A DNA stretch of 64,000 nucleotides from Sulfurimonas sp. HSL3-7 (GCF_039645985.1 NZ_CP147919.1:1922001-1986000); one strand, 5' to 3'. Shown: positions 45,840-55,370, counted from the stretch's first letter. The notes: a model not told the origin generated them from the sequence alone. Program-made: numbers and translations.

Positions 45840-47045
45840 ATGTCAACACAATTAGTACCTATTATCTCAGATGAGAACAACAAACCTAAAAAACTTTGGA
45901 GTGAGGCGTTTCATTTATCAAGCATAACTGACAAAGATTCGAAGCAGTTCCAGCACTTCTTAAAAAAGATGAAAAATAATGAAAATGTCAAACACTTAAT
46001 TTGCGGATGTCATCAAGATAACCCTGTTCAAATATCTATAAAACGTAATATTAGTAAAGAACATGATAAGAATGAAACTTTTCATATTGCTCATTTTCCA
46101 AAACAAGGAAACGACCATACAAGTTCATGTGATTTGAGCGATGACAAACCGGATTATCATGTGAACGAATATAATAAAATTGAAAGGGTACGTGAGTGTT
46201 TATTTGATGAACCGAAGAATTATATTAAAAAGGAGAACTTATCTAAAGCTCAGACAAGGAAACAGCATAGAAAGGCGAGAAAAAACTTTAGAGGAGTGGT
46301 AGAGGGGATGCTAGCACAAGCATACACTCATGCCTTTAATAGTGCGAATATACAGAAAAACAGACTTGACAGCCAAAGAATGACTAATGTAACGATCTCC
46401 GCTTTGTTAAAACGTTTTGATGAGACCCTAAGTTCAATAAAGTTCGGTCGTTCTTCAAAAGAGCAGTATCAGCAGAAAAAAAATGTTCAATTTAAGTATG
46501 GATTAACACATGAAAACTTACCTACGGTTAATAACAAATTAGACACTATCCAAACGGTAACTCTGGAGGGTATTCAATATGATATTGTTCCTAAAAATTT
46601 GCGTTACATGCATAATTGTGCAAGGATCAAAAAAAACACAGTTACAGCACCATACTTTTATTTTGTAGTTATAAAAAACAATGAGGTGGTTCGAGGGTTT
46701 ATTTATCCAATTGTCATACATGACAATCTAATAGCAACCGTAGAAAGTGGATTGGAACGTGAAAAGGTTTTGTCACTCTTACAAGCGGGTAAAGTCATTT
46801 ATAAACCGATTACTACAAATCTAATCGCATCGGCACTTACCAATAAAGGCGAATTAGCCAAAAAGTTTTTTAAATACAATAAAAACAACTATAGACCAGA
46901 TGTAATCATTTTCGATAAAAATAAAATTAGAGTAAGTGAGATTCATGGAAATATGGGCAAAGATTATGAATTTGATTTCAGATCGAAGTTTGAACGATTT
47001 TACAGTAAATTTGATACAACTATTTTTGAATTTTTACAGATGTAA
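45840..47045 (+). CDS. DUF1173-like protein
   Basis: A 401-residue protein of unknown role. It has an N-terminal putative zinc or Cys-His element (HLICGCHQDNP, FHIAHFPKQGNDHTSSC) and a C-terminal domain ending in a nuclease- or restriction-like region (RPDVIIFDKNKIRVSEIHGN, then MGKDYEFDFRSKFERF). This order (CxC, then H..P..G..H...C, then a late E[VI][HY]GM-type motif) resembles DUF1173 proteins found on integrative elements. AAGGAT precedes the ATG. It is the only plus-strand gene in the defence part and is divergent from the WYL regulator. Confidence 0.5.
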   Translation: MSTQLVPIISDENNKPKKLWSEAFHLSSITDKDSKQFQHFLKKMKNNENVKHLICGCHQDNPVQISIKRNISKEHDKNETFHIAHFPKQGNDHTSSCDLSDDKPDYHVNEYNKIERVRECLFDEPKNYIKKENLSKAQTRKQHRKARKNFRGVVEGMLAQAYTHAFNSANIQKNRLDSQRMTNVTISALLKRFDETLSSIKFGRSSKEQYQQKKNVQFKYGLTHENLPTVNNKLDTIQTVTLEGIQYDIVPKNLRYMHNCARIKKNTVTAPYFYFVVIKNNEVVRGFIYPIVIHDNLIATVESGLEREKVLSLLQAGKVIYKPITTNLIASALTNKGELAKKFFKYNKNNYRPDVIIFDKNKIRVSEIHGNMGKDYEFDFRSKFERFYSKFDTTIFEFLQM

Positions 47046-47131
47046 ATTTCAACTGCGAAGCAACTAGGCATATTGGAATTTTTATGTCAGTCCACTATTG
47101 GCATATCCCTTTTGATGAGAATATCTAATCT

Positions 47132-47602
47132 TTACTCTTTGTATTGTGTTCGCAATGGTTTAAGTGATTTTAGCTGTTGGAGGTCATTGTGAATGACATC
47201 TAGCACTTGTTCAAGGTTTGTTTCATTTTCTTCTTCTTTGAACGTCCAAACAGCAGCTTTTTTCTCGTCACCTTCCAGGTTGTTGTAATGCCCGGCAACT
47301 TCGTTTTCCAATTTAAAATGGTGGCGCAAAGAATGAACAGCCAGCTTAAGATCATGTGAGGCGTAAAAACTTTTTTTGGTGATTAGCTCTATGATGGTGT
47401 AAGCATAATCGTATTGTCTTGCAGGATTTCCACTGTTTTCTATGTTCATCAAAAACTCTTCGTTTATGATGGTGTCGAGGGGAATGTAGAGTTCTTTTAA
47501 CTGTTCTCTCGCAAATGTCTCTTTGTCACTGTTTCGAACGTGCAGACGTTGTAAAATGTAGGAGATAGCTGCACCTGCTAAAAGCCACAAAAGCTTTTCC
47601 AT
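47132..47602 (-). CDS. Unknown membrane-anchored protein after hsdS
   Basis: A 156-residue protein with one N-terminal membrane segment (LLWLLAGAAISYILQRL) and a charged, helical cytoplasmic or periplasmic domain (REQLKELYIPLDTIINEEFL). It directly abuts the hsdS stop codon (next base), so it is the last gene of the restriction-modification operon. No domain was recognised. A role at the membrane in DNA entry surveillance would be speculative. Confidence 0.6.
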   Translation of the reverse strand: MEKLLWLLAGAAISYILQRLHVRNSDKETFAREQLKELYIPLDTIINEEFLMNIENSGNPARQYDYAYTIIELITKKSFYASHDLKLAVHSLRHHFKLENEVAGHYNNLEGDEKKAAVWTFKEEENETNLEQVLDVIHNDLQQLKSLKPLRTQYKE

Positions 47603-48841
47603 TCACAGTTCCCCTCTAAACGCCTGATCCAAAATAGAAGCTTTTAATGCTTTGAGAGCACCCATTTTATCTTTTTGAACAGATTTAATTTTTTCTATTT
47701 TTTGAGATACTTCATCTAAATACTTAACAATTTTTTGTTGAATCTGTAGAGGTGGTAGTGGTAATTCCAATGTCTTTATAAAATCTAATTTTACACCTTT
47801 TACAGTTGCACCAGTTCCATTATTAATAAGATATTCTTTAATATTTTTAAAATAGTTAAACAAAAACCTAATATTCACTTTATCATTTAAAGGCAATAAG
47901 CCTTTTAAATCTTGATTTATAGCTGTATCATGTTCCAAATAACAGACTTTACCTAATCCAACTCTCGTAGCAATAATAATTGCTTCTTTTGGAATAATAT
48001 TTGATGAACTTTCTTCTAATCCCTTTTCAGTAATTGATAATTCTGTTTTTTTAATTGTTTCTACATTCATATCACCAACCGTAGCCCAGTTAATGTTTCC
48101 ATTGTCCCAATATACTTTTTTATTTTTTGATGGTGTCCCACCCCCAATAATCTTTACTGTATTACCTAATTGATCTTTATCATACTTCTCTTCCAACTCC
48201 CCAAAAACATCATTCAAAACACTTCCCATAAACAGATCCGCTTCATCCATGTTTTTTTGATGCAGGGCTATGGATTTATCTATTTTTTCAAAGAGCAGAT
48301 CGAGTTTAGAAACTAATCTTTGTTGTTCTGAAATTGGTGGGAGTGGCAAGTCAACAGATAATATTTGTTGTTTTCCTATATTGATTTGCAAACCGCCACC
48401 CCCCAAAGATTTGTAATAATCTTTTATTTGATGGGCTGTTAAGATATATCTTAAATATTTAACAACAACTTTCTCTAAATTAAAATCATACAATTTACCA
48501 ACCCTCTGATTTAGCATAAATGTTCTACCATTTAAATTTGATACTAATGTAGGGTTCCCTAATATTCTCATCTCAGATGCCAAATCAGTCATTGCAATAA
48601 TTAAGTCACCCTCGCTAAGAATGTAGTTTGGTAACTCAATAGCGTATTTATTGGGTAGATATTTTATTTTATGTTCTGCATCAAATTCACCATTAGGACG
48701 GATATTCCCCATCCTTATTATCACGGTATCAGACTTTTCTACATACTCTTTGGCTTTGAATGCATAACCATTCAATAAGTTGCAAACAGCACCTAATTTA
48801 GTCCACTCCCATCCTTCAGGAAGTTCATACAACTCATTCAT
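47603..48841 (-). CDS. hsdS: Type I restriction-modification specificity subunit
   Basis: The 412-residue protein has two target-recognition domains. The first opens LPEGWEWTKLGAVCNLLNGY and the second IIGGGTPSKNKKVYWDNGNI; each ends in a conserved helix (LPPISEQQRLVSKLDLLFEK and LPPLQIQQKIVKYLDEVSQK). It determines the bipartite DNA target of the methylase and nuclease complex. Its start overlaps the hsdM stop by 8 bp. Both domains look complete. Confidence 0.95.
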   Translation of the reverse strand: MNELYELPEGWEWTKLGAVCNLLNGYAFKAKEYVEKSDTVIIRMGNIRPNGEFDAEHKIKYLPNKYAIELPNYILSEGDLIIAMTDLASEMRILGNPTLVSNLNGRTFMLNQRVGKLYDFNLEKVVVKYLRYILTAHQIKDYYKSLGGGGLQINIGKQQILSVDLPLPPISEQQRLVSKLDLLFEKIDKSIALHQKNMDEADLFMGSVLNDVFGELEEKYDKDQLGNTVKIIGGGTPSKNKKVYWDNGNINWATVGDMNVETIKKTELSITEKGLEESSSNIIPKEAIIIATRVGLGKVCYLEHDTAINQDLKGLLPLNDKVNIRFLFNYFKNIKEYLINNGTGATVKGVKLDFIKTLELPLPPLQIQQKIVKYLDEVSQKIEKIKSVQKDKMGALKALKASILDQAFRGEL

Positions 48842-50321
48842 TGATATCTTTACCTATTAAGATAGCTTCAATCTGATCCATCAATGCATTTATTTCGACG
48901 TTATTGAGTTTGATGTTCTCAACCAACTCAATCGGTGATTTATGTTCTATTGTTTCAACGTTGTTCGGGTTTTTAGCCGATATATCGAACTCTTTAATGT
49001 CGTTGACATTGACTATCCATGAGTTCTCTGTCAGTGTTCTATTTTCCCATACATTTAAAAACTCTTTGAAGTGCTCGTACTGGATCGGCTTGTTCTTTGT
49101 GAGTTTGTATGGTGGGTTTACTTCATAGTAAAAGATGTCAGAAGTAGAACCGTTTCTGTCAAAGAAGATGACGTTTGTTTTAACACCGCTGTACGGTAAA
49201 AATATACCTGCCGGAAGTGAAAGGATGGTGTGAACATTAAAACGCTCTAAAAGCTCTTTTTTGACCGACTGGAAGGCATTATTGGTTTGAAACAGAACAC
49301 CCTCCGGAATAACCACGCCACATCTGCCGTTTAGTTTCAAGTAGTTCATCATATGTTGTAAAAACAGCAACTCTGTAGCATTGGACTTAACGGGGAAGTT
49401 TTGCTGGATGCTGTCGTTCTCTTTTCCACCAAACGGAGGATTGGCAAGGATGCAATCAAAACGATCTTTCTCCTCCAGTCCCCGAATGTCTTTGGTAAGT
49501 GTATTCATTTTTGAGATGTTAGGCGACTCTACTCCATGCAGGATCATGTTCATGACACCCATGACATAAGAGAGAGGCGTTTTTTCGTTTCCAAAAAAGG
49601 TATCTTCATTTAAAAACTTCAGCTGCGAAGTTGATAGCTCTCTCTGCTTTTTCTTTTCAAAATCTTCATATCGAATATGATGATAAGCCTCTATAAGGAA
49701 TCCACACGAGCCTGAAGCAGGATCATAAACAGTTTGACCGATTTGAGGATTGACAACATCGGCGATCACTTTGATGAGTGGACGAGGTGTATAAAACTCA
49801 CCACTGTTGCCTCCATCACTGCCCATATCTTTCAAAAGTTTTTCATAGACAAGTGAAAGTTGAAAAAGATCTGCCTGGTTATGGAAGTCCATAACATCAA
49901 TGATGTCCAGAACCTCTCTAAGAGTATGCCCATTAGCGATGCGGTTGTCCAAAAATTCAAAGATGGCACCGATTTTGTATTTAATGGACTTTGGGTCTTC
50001 CGTAATCGATTTGAAGCCTTTAAGGTAGGGAAATAGCTTCTTATTTGTAAACTCCAAAAGGTCTTCACCACTCTTGGCATTGATAAGATCGATCTTCCCA
50101 TCTTTTTTAGGACAAGCCCAGTTCCCCCATTTGAATTCATCATCAAGTATGTACGTATAATCTTGCCCATTAAGAAGTGCTTCGTCAGCTTTTGAATCTT
50201 CCAAGTCACTGAGGAATTTTAAGAAGAGTACCCATGAGATCTGTTCGGTGTACATCATCGCACCGCTGATGCCGTCGTCACGACGAAGAATGTCTGTTAT
50301 TCTGTTTATTTTGCTTTCCAA
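48834..50321 (-). CDS. hsdM: Type I restriction-modification methyltransferase subunit
   Basis: The 495-residue N6-adenine methylase has an N-terminal HsdM helical domain, the SAM-binding motif YDPASGSCGFLIEAYHH and the catalytic NPPF in CILANPPFGGKENDS. It methylates the target set by HsdS. The start codon is TTG with AAAGG upstream; no better ATG fits the conserved N-terminus (ESKINRITDILRRDDGISGA). It lies at the end of the operon begun by hsdR, with the GHKL-STAS-PIN triad in between and about 106 bp of spacer before it, so it may have its own promoter. Confidence 0.95.
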   Translation of the reverse strand: MESKINRITDILRRDDGISGAMMYTEQISWVLFLKFLSDLEDSKADEALLNGQDYTYILDDEFKWGNWACPKKDGKIDLINAKSGEDLLEFTNKKLFPYLKGFKSITEDPKSIKYKIGAIFEFLDNRIANGHTLREVLDIIDVMDFHNQADLFQLSLVYEKLLKDMGSDGGNSGEFYTPRPLIKVIADVVNPQIGQTVYDPASGSCGFLIEAYHHIRYEDFEKKKQRELSTSQLKFLNEDTFFGNEKTPLSYVMGVMNMILHGVESPNISKMNTLTKDIRGLEEKDRFDCILANPPFGGKENDSIQQNFPVKSNATELLFLQHMMNYLKLNGRCGVVIPEGVLFQTNNAFQSVKKELLERFNVHTILSLPAGIFLPYSGVKTNVIFFDRNGSTSDIFYYEVNPPYKLTKNKPIQYEHFKEFLNVWENRTLTENSWIVNVNDIKEFDISAKNPNNVETIEHKSPIELVENIKLNNVEINALMDQIEAILIGKDINE

Positions 50322-50427
50322 GCTTTGCCTTTAGAATAACTATTAAAAATTTACTAATAGATTTACAGCTATTCACTACATTTTATTTTCGATTGAATTT
50401 ATTATGAAAAGTGTATATTGATTTAAA

Positions 50428-50970
50428 TCAACAAATATCTCGATGACAACTTAGGATATCAATATCAATATCTTTAAAATCGGTATCATTTGTTAATAAT
50501 ACGAATTGATTTTCATCACATATCTTCACAATAGCCTTGTCAGAAAAATCTAAAGTATCTACTGTACACATTAAAGTTAAGTCATGTATTGAATAACTTT
50601 TTTCTACTACTTCAAACTCACGAAATATATCTTCAGTTACAGTTAAATATATATCTTCTAAAGCCTTTTGCCCATCTTCACTATTTCTATATTTTTTATA
50701 TGGCCATTCTTCTTCAATAAGGGTATAGCTTTCTAGGTAATTTTTATATTCAATCTTAATAGCTCTATTTATAAATTCTGATATAACGATGAAGTCTAAT
50801 ACAAATTTACTATCTTGAGCATTTAATTTTGAATATAATCTAGCATATTTTTCTTCCCAAGAAGAGGAAGTACTTGCCCAAAAAAGATATATCAAAACAT
50901 TCGCATCAAAAAAAATTTTTTTATCACTAATATTTCTTATATTTGATGGGTTATATCTATTCGCCATCAT
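50428..50970 (-). CDS. PIN-domain nuclease
   Basis: A PIN-fold protein of about 180 residues with KIFFDANVLIYLF (first acidic residue), FIVISEFINRAIK (Glu), DTLDFSDKAIVKIC (Asp) and FVLLTNDTDFKDI (final Asp). PIN proteins are RNases, mostly toxins, but this one has no small antitoxin; its partners are the STAS-like and ATPase genes. The frame overlaps the end of the STAS-like gene. The ATG at 50970 is chosen because AGGTG sits just upstream; the next ATG and a GTG at 50976 are alternatives. Confidence 0.82.
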   Translation of the reverse strand: MMANRYNPSNIRNISDKKIFFDANVLIYLFWASTSSSWEEKYARLYSKLNAQDSKFVLDFIVISEFINRAIKIEYKNYLESYTLIEEEWPYKKYRNSEDGQKALEDIYLTVTEDIFREFEVVEKSYSIHDLTLMCTVDTLDFSDKAIVKICDENQFVLLTNDTDFKDIDIDILSCHRDIC

Positions 50971-51316
50971 CTTCACCTAAAATTTCTTTAATGGATTCTT
51001 TCATTTTGTCAGGATTACTAAAATAGTTTTTTGCATTTGTTACAACCCTTTTGAGCCTAACCTTACCACTTTCAGATAGGTTTTCTACCGATAAACTATC
51101 TTTTAATTTAGCTTCTTCAAATTCTCCATAAAGCTTTCCTATAGCATTATTTAAAAAGGCCGTTGTTAGTTTTTCAACATTTTTAAAATTAATTATAGTT
51201 TTTTTATTTTCTACTAAAGCCTTTTTTATAGTTTGATAAACTTTATCTCCATCTTCAGGCAAGGTACAATCTTTTTGCCCAACAATGCTGAAAACATTTA
51301 TTTTCATTTCATCCAT
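50957..51316 (-). CDS. STAS-like domain protein (DUF4325 type)
   Basis: The 119-residue protein is a single alpha/beta domain with KALVENKKTIINFKNVEKLT, TTAFLNNAIGKLYGEF and SGKVRLKRVVTNAKNYF, the pattern of STAS-like DUF4325 proteins. In other systems STAS domains pair with serine-kinase or GHKL ATPases as in anti-sigma/anti-anti-sigma switches. Here it follows a GHKL ATPase by 9 bp and overlaps the PIN gene, suggesting a switch that senses a signal and controls the nuclease. Confidence 0.78.
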   Translation of the reverse strand: MDEMKINVFSIVGQKDCTLPEDGDKVYQTIKKALVENKKTIINFKNVEKLTTAFLNNAIGKLYGEFEEAKLKDSLSVENLSESGKVRLKRVVTNAKNYFSNPDKMKESIKEILGEDDGE

Positions 51317-51325
51317 AATAGTCCC

Positions 51326-52198
51326 TTAAAATATATCATTTATATCTATCTCTTCAACTTCACTTAGAAGACGATATGTTTTATTGTCATCTGTTTTAAA
51401 TGTCATGCTAATTACTGAACCCTGAAAAAAACTGTCTAATTCTTGTATTGTCTCACTACCGTTACTAAGTTCATACAAGGCATTTCCACTAATAATTTGT
51501 ATTTTACCCTTATTTTGCGTAATAAACTCTTGAAGTAAAGCGAGTCCTAAACCTCCAGAAACACCTTGTTTAGTTGTATTCCCGTCTATCATAGCCCATT
51601 TAATGGCATCCTTAGAAGTGATAACTTCTTTTAAGTTTTTCTCAATCCTTTTTGCAAAACCTATTCCTGTATCCACAATAGTAAAATTAATTTTGTCCTG
51701 CATGTGAAAATATTGTCCACAAGTGTATATAAACTCTGTTTCACTATGAATTTGAGCATTGACAAACATTTCTTGAATAGACTCACTGATTTTTTCATGC
51801 ACAGCATCACTCATCTTCGGTAAACCACTTCTTTTTAGCAAGTCATCTTCTAAATACTGGTTAAAATATCTACTATCAGACGGTTTTAATTTTTTATACT
51901 CAATCGTACTATGATATGTATCGTAAATTTTATCATATCCGTAAAATGCAAGAAAACCATTTTTTTGTAAAATTGTTTGAATATCATTCTTAATGCTTAT
52001 AAATACTATATCATTGATCCCACCATTTTCTATTTTATCAAGTATGCCACCTAAAACAGCACAGAGATTTGCATCAAACCATTGAGTCAGTTCTATTTCA
52101 ATATTTTCAAAAAAATCATCCTTATATTTATCATAAAGCTTTATCAGTTGATTATACCCATCTAAATCGTTATGTACATTTGATAATATGAAACTCAT
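51326..52198 (-). CDS. GHKL-type ATPase with an N-terminal STAS-like region
   Basis: The 290-residue protein has a GHKL ATP-binding domain in its second half: N-box ESIQEMFVNAQIHSE, G1 FTIVDTGIGFAKRI and G2 GVSGGLGLALLQEFI, then GSVISMTFK. The first 120 residues (IEIELTQWFDANLCAVLGGI, INDIVFISIKNDIQ) look like a divergent STAS-like fold. There is no histidine phosphorylation site or receiver, so it is not a typical sensor kinase. Its ATG overlaps the stop of an hsdR 3' remnant. It forms a tight operon with the STAS-like and PIN genes. Confidence 0.78.
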   Translation of the reverse strand: MSFILSNVHNDLDGYNQLIKLYDKYKDDFFENIEIELTQWFDANLCAVLGGILDKIENGGINDIVFISIKNDIQTILQKNGFLAFYGYDKIYDTYHSTIEYKKLKPSDSRYFNQYLEDDLLKRSGLPKMSDAVHEKISESIQEMFVNAQIHSETEFIYTCGQYFHMQDKINFTIVDTGIGFAKRIEKNLKEVITSKDAIKWAMIDGNTTKQGVSGGLGLALLQEFITQNKGKIQIISGNALYELSNGSETIQELDSFFQGSVISMTFKTDDNKTYRLLSEVEEIDINDIF

Positions 52199-52287
52199 TT
52201 ATATATCTCCCTTTGCAGCTCAAAATACTCATCTCGCATCTGAGGTATACCACCAAAATTATTAGCCACTTCTCGCACTGTTCCCAT
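52195..52287 (-). pseudogene. Duplicated 3' end of hsdR (93-bp scar)
   Basis: The 93 bp encode GTVREVANNFGGIPQMRDEY and the rest of an HsdR C-terminus, ending REIYK and a TGA that overlaps the ATPase start (ATGA). The intact hsdR end at 52986-53078 differs at about 10 of 93 bases and has the same overlap with the gene that follows it. The remnant starts exactly at an internal Met codon. It shows that the ATPase gene once directly followed an hsdR allele, and that the unknown gene at 52366 was inserted with a new hsdR end. Confidence 0.88.
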
Positions 52288-52365
52288 TCTGCTTTCAATT
52301 TAATATAGAAATAAATACTTGGCTCTGCCTTTTCTAAGTTTTTTTGCCATAATACTTCATTTACA

Positions 52366-52989
52366 TCAGTTAGTAATTTTTTCTTCTAGTTCACAGAAGT
52401 TCAATCCATATCTTTTTTCTATTAGTTCGATTGTTTTCAATATTGCTTTACTTATATGTAACTGGTTTGCACCAAAAGGATAATATGCAGAATAGAGTTC
52501 ATTAGCATTCATACTATTATTTAAATAATGTGTTTTTGGTTGTTTTTCATTATTTTTGTAATAATAAAATGGATATTTAAATTCTCTTCCTTCATCTAGC
52601 CATTGCCCCCAGCTTCCGTAGTTTTGGATGTGTCCATTATAGCATTGACCACCAATAGTACTTTCCAATAAGATAAATAATTGTTTCAGTTTATCTATTT
52701 TTTGATTTCGTTCATATACTGATAACCTTTGAGTGACTTCTTCGAGTTGTTCAGTATAACTATTGCCCACATTATCTGCCAAATTTTTATATTCTTCAAT
52801 TATTTTATCTGGTACACTATCACACTGTAGTGTCTGTAACTGATTATATGCATTAATTTCTTCATCAATTAATGCTTGGATTTCTTCGTCTGCCTCTTCT
52901 TGTGTATACCCACAATTTACTAGAAATGAGTTTTCTTCTTTAGTTTGTTTTACAATCTTGTCCAACACTATTTTTGGTACATTCTTCAT
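52366..52989 (-). CDS. Unknown protein coupled to hsdR
   Basis: A 207-residue protein with no recognised domain. The N-terminal half is helical and acidic (QEEADEEIQALIDEEINAYN, YTEQLEEVTQRLSVYERNQK, likely coiled coil). The second half has an aromatic and Gly-rich segment (GGQCYNGHIQNYGSWGQWLD) and ends with a helix (ISKAILKTIELIEKRYGLNF). The start overlaps the hsdR stop (ATGA), so translation is coupled. It is the gene newly placed at the hsdR 3' end, between the true end and the 93-bp scar, and may be an exchangeable defence or regulatory accessory. Confidence 0.65.
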   Translation of the reverse strand: MKNVPKIVLDKIVKQTKEENSFLVNCGYTQEEADEEIQALIDEEINAYNQLQTLQCDSVPDKIIEEYKNLADNVGNSYTEQLEEVTQRLSVYERNQKIDKLKQLFILLESTIGGQCYNGHIQNYGSWGQWLDEGREFKYPFYYYKNNEKQPKTHYLNNSMNANELYSAYYPFGANQLHISKAILKTIELIEKRYGLNFCELEEKITN

Positions 52990-55334
52990 TTGTATATCTC
53001 CTTTTGTAATCCAAAATACTCATCCCGCATCTGTGGTATACCACCAAAGTTATTAGCTACTTCTCGCACTGTTCCCATGCCACTTAGATCAACAAGATTG
53101 CCGAGTTTATCTTCGTCGAGCTCTTTGACACCGTCTTTTTTGTACCTGTTTAAAATGAACTCTAAAAACTCTTTGGCCTTTTCGTTATGGATCTTTTCAA
53201 AGAAGTCGCCATGCTCCACAGAGAAGACCCGTTCGCTTCTCGTTTTTATGTCGAGGTTAAATGACAAGTGTGCCAGTACGTCGTAGATGTCGCTCTCTTC
53301 TGCCTCAAAGATGGTTTTTAGATCCTCTAGCTGGGATTCGTCGATATTCATCTCTCTAAGCTTGTCAAGCAAATCCTTCCTGTTGGTTGGGTTGCTCCAT
53401 ATCTCTCTTAGCCCTTCTTCGTTGTTGTAGAACTTGCCGAGTACGCCGATGAGCAGTTCTAGGTAATCTTCTGTTTTGAGAGGGATGCCGTCAACACCCA
53501 CATAGGTTGTTTCTATGTTGATGACTTTGAGTTTCTTGCCTTTGATGTCGATGGTGACTATGTTGCTGCCATAAGTGGGCTGCGTTTCACCTACCGTGTC
53601 GTCACCGGGTTCGGGTGTCGGATACTCGGGTTTATCTTTCGGCTCTTTCGGTTCTCTTTTTCCACTCCCAATAGAAGGTTCATCTTCTCCATCCCAGGCC
53701 GGATCATAAAAGAGGTTCGTTGCACCGACAAAGTCCATGATTGTAAAGAAGTCTTTTCCTTCAAACACCCTCGTGCCACGACCGATGATCTGCTTGAATT
53801 CGGTCATGGACTTTATGGGCGCCGTCAGAACAACGTTTCTAACATTTTTGGCATCAACGCCCGTTGTCAGCATTTTGGAGCTTGTGAGGATCGTAGGAAT
53901 GTCTCTGTCGTTGTTTTGAAACATCTCCAAAAAGTCTCGGCCTATGTCTCCCTCGTCCGAAGTGACCCGTACACAGTAGTTATTATCTTTGATGGTTTTA
54001 AACTTGTCGATAGCGATTTTCATGTCCGAAGCATGTTGCTGATTCACACAGAAGATTATCGTTTTGTCCATCGGGTTCATGTTTTCTAGAATCGTTTTCG
54101 CGATGAGCTCGGTGCGTTTCGGAATGACGACCTGTTTCTCGAATTTCTCCAGCTCTACTATCTGTTTGTCCAGCTCACCTGTAATGATGTCGTTCGGATC
54201 AAACCGATATTCGTCTATGTTTGTCTGGATTCTCTTGACTTTGTAAGGTGTCAAGAAACCGTCGTTAATACCGTCTTTGAGAGAATATTCATAGATTGGA
54301 TCGCCGAAGTATTTGTAAGTATCGCCGTTGTCATCTCTTTTCGGTGTTGCGGTAAGTCCTAAATGCACAGCACTGCCAAAATGATCTAAAATAGCTCGCC
54401 AGCTACTCTCATCGTTAGCGCTACCTCTATGACATTCGTCAATGATGACAAGGTCGAAAAAGTTGGACGGATACTGCTTGTAGTAAGCGGTCACATCGTC
54501 CTCTTGCTCTTCTTCGGAAGTCTCTATCACTCTGTTTTTGTTCTCTGCAATGGACTGGTAGATCGCAAAAAAGATGTTTCCAGCCGTAGGAACTTTTCCA
54601 CCCCGTTTTTTGATGTTCTTTCCGTTTATCTCGACACAATCTTTTTCAAGAGGGTTGAACGTATTGATAGACTGATCTTTAAGTACGTTTCTGTCAGCTA
54701 AGAAAAGTATCTTGGGTCTTCTGTCGGCATTATCCCTGTTCCATTTGGATTGAAACAGTCTGTAGGCAATTTGAAAAGCGATGTAGGTTTTGCCTGTCCC
54801 CGTTGCAAGCGTTAGAAGCACCCTGTCCGCACTGTTTGCAATGGCTTCTATGGTTTTTTGAACCGCAATTTGCTGATAGAAACGAGGTTTCATCGTTCCT
54901 TCAATGTGGAAAGGGTGGGTAATGACTTCTTGTACTTTTGGCGTTGGTCTGCCGTACTTTCTCTCAAAGAGCTCATCAGGCGTCGGATAGTCCTCGATGT
55001 ATCTTCCATTGCCGTCTTTCAGTGAATGCTCATAGATCTTATGACCGTTGGTAGTATAGACATAATCAATGCGAAGACGTTCGGCATAGTTGATGGATTG
55101 TTGCAGGCCGTCCAGCGGGTCTCTGTTTTCGGCTTTTGCTTCGATGATGGCAAGGTTGGTGTTCTTGTAGGTCAGTAGGTAATCGACAAAATATCGCTTA
55201 CCACGCTTACCGCCGATGAGCTTTCGGCCATCCGTGAAATAGTACTCCCTAACGATATGTGCTTCATTCCACCCGCTACCTTTGATTTTCGGGTCGATAA
55301 GTTTTGAACGTGTGTCTGATTCAGAGTATGCCAT
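52986..55334 (-). CDS. hsdR: Type I restriction endonuclease subunit
   Basis: The 782-residue protein has an N-terminal PD-(D/E)xK nuclease region (VDYLLTYKNTNLAIIEAKAE), a DEAD-like translocase with Walker A LLTLATGTGKTYIAFQIAY and Walker B FFDLVIIDECHRGSANDESS, and the helicase motifs TATPKRDD and GIDAKN-like TGVDAKNVRNV. The C-terminal third (from about residue 600) is of the EcoEI_R_C type. This length fits the EcoEI-like group, shorter than EcoKI HsdR. It cuts unmodified DNA after translocation. It is the first gene of the defence operon. Confidence 0.95.
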   Translation of the reverse strand: MAYSESDTRSKLIDPKIKGSGWNEAHIVREYYFTDGRKLIGGKRGKRYFVDYLLTYKNTNLAIIEAKAENRDPLDGLQQSINYAERLRIDYVYTTNGHKIYEHSLKDGNGRYIEDYPTPDELFERKYGRPTPKVQEVITHPFHIEGTMKPRFYQQIAVQKTIEAIANSADRVLLTLATGTGKTYIAFQIAYRLFQSKWNRDNADRRPKILFLADRNVLKDQSINTFNPLEKDCVEINGKNIKKRGGKVPTAGNIFFAIYQSIAENKNRVIETSEEEQEDDVTAYYKQYPSNFFDLVIIDECHRGSANDESSWRAILDHFGSAVHLGLTATPKRDDNGDTYKYFGDPIYEYSLKDGINDGFLTPYKVKRIQTNIDEYRFDPNDIITGELDKQIVELEKFEKQVVIPKRTELIAKTILENMNPMDKTIIFCVNQQHASDMKIAIDKFKTIKDNNYCVRVTSDEGDIGRDFLEMFQNNDRDIPTILTSSKMLTTGVDAKNVRNVVLTAPIKSMTEFKQIIGRGTRVFEGKDFFTIMDFVGATNLFYDPAWDGEDEPSIGSGKREPKEPKDKPEYPTPEPGDDTVGETQPTYGSNIVTIDIKGKKLKVINIETTYVGVDGIPLKTEDYLELLIGVLGKFYNNEEGLREIWSNPTNRKDLLDKLREMNIDESQLEDLKTIFEAEESDIYDVLAHLSFNLDIKTRSERVFSVEHGDFFEKIHNEKAKEFLEFILNRYKKDGVKELDEDKLGNLVDLSGMGTVREVANNFGGIPQMRDEYFGLQKEIYK

Positions 55335-55370
55335 CTATGTAACTAAACCTAATGAATTATATTTCGATCT

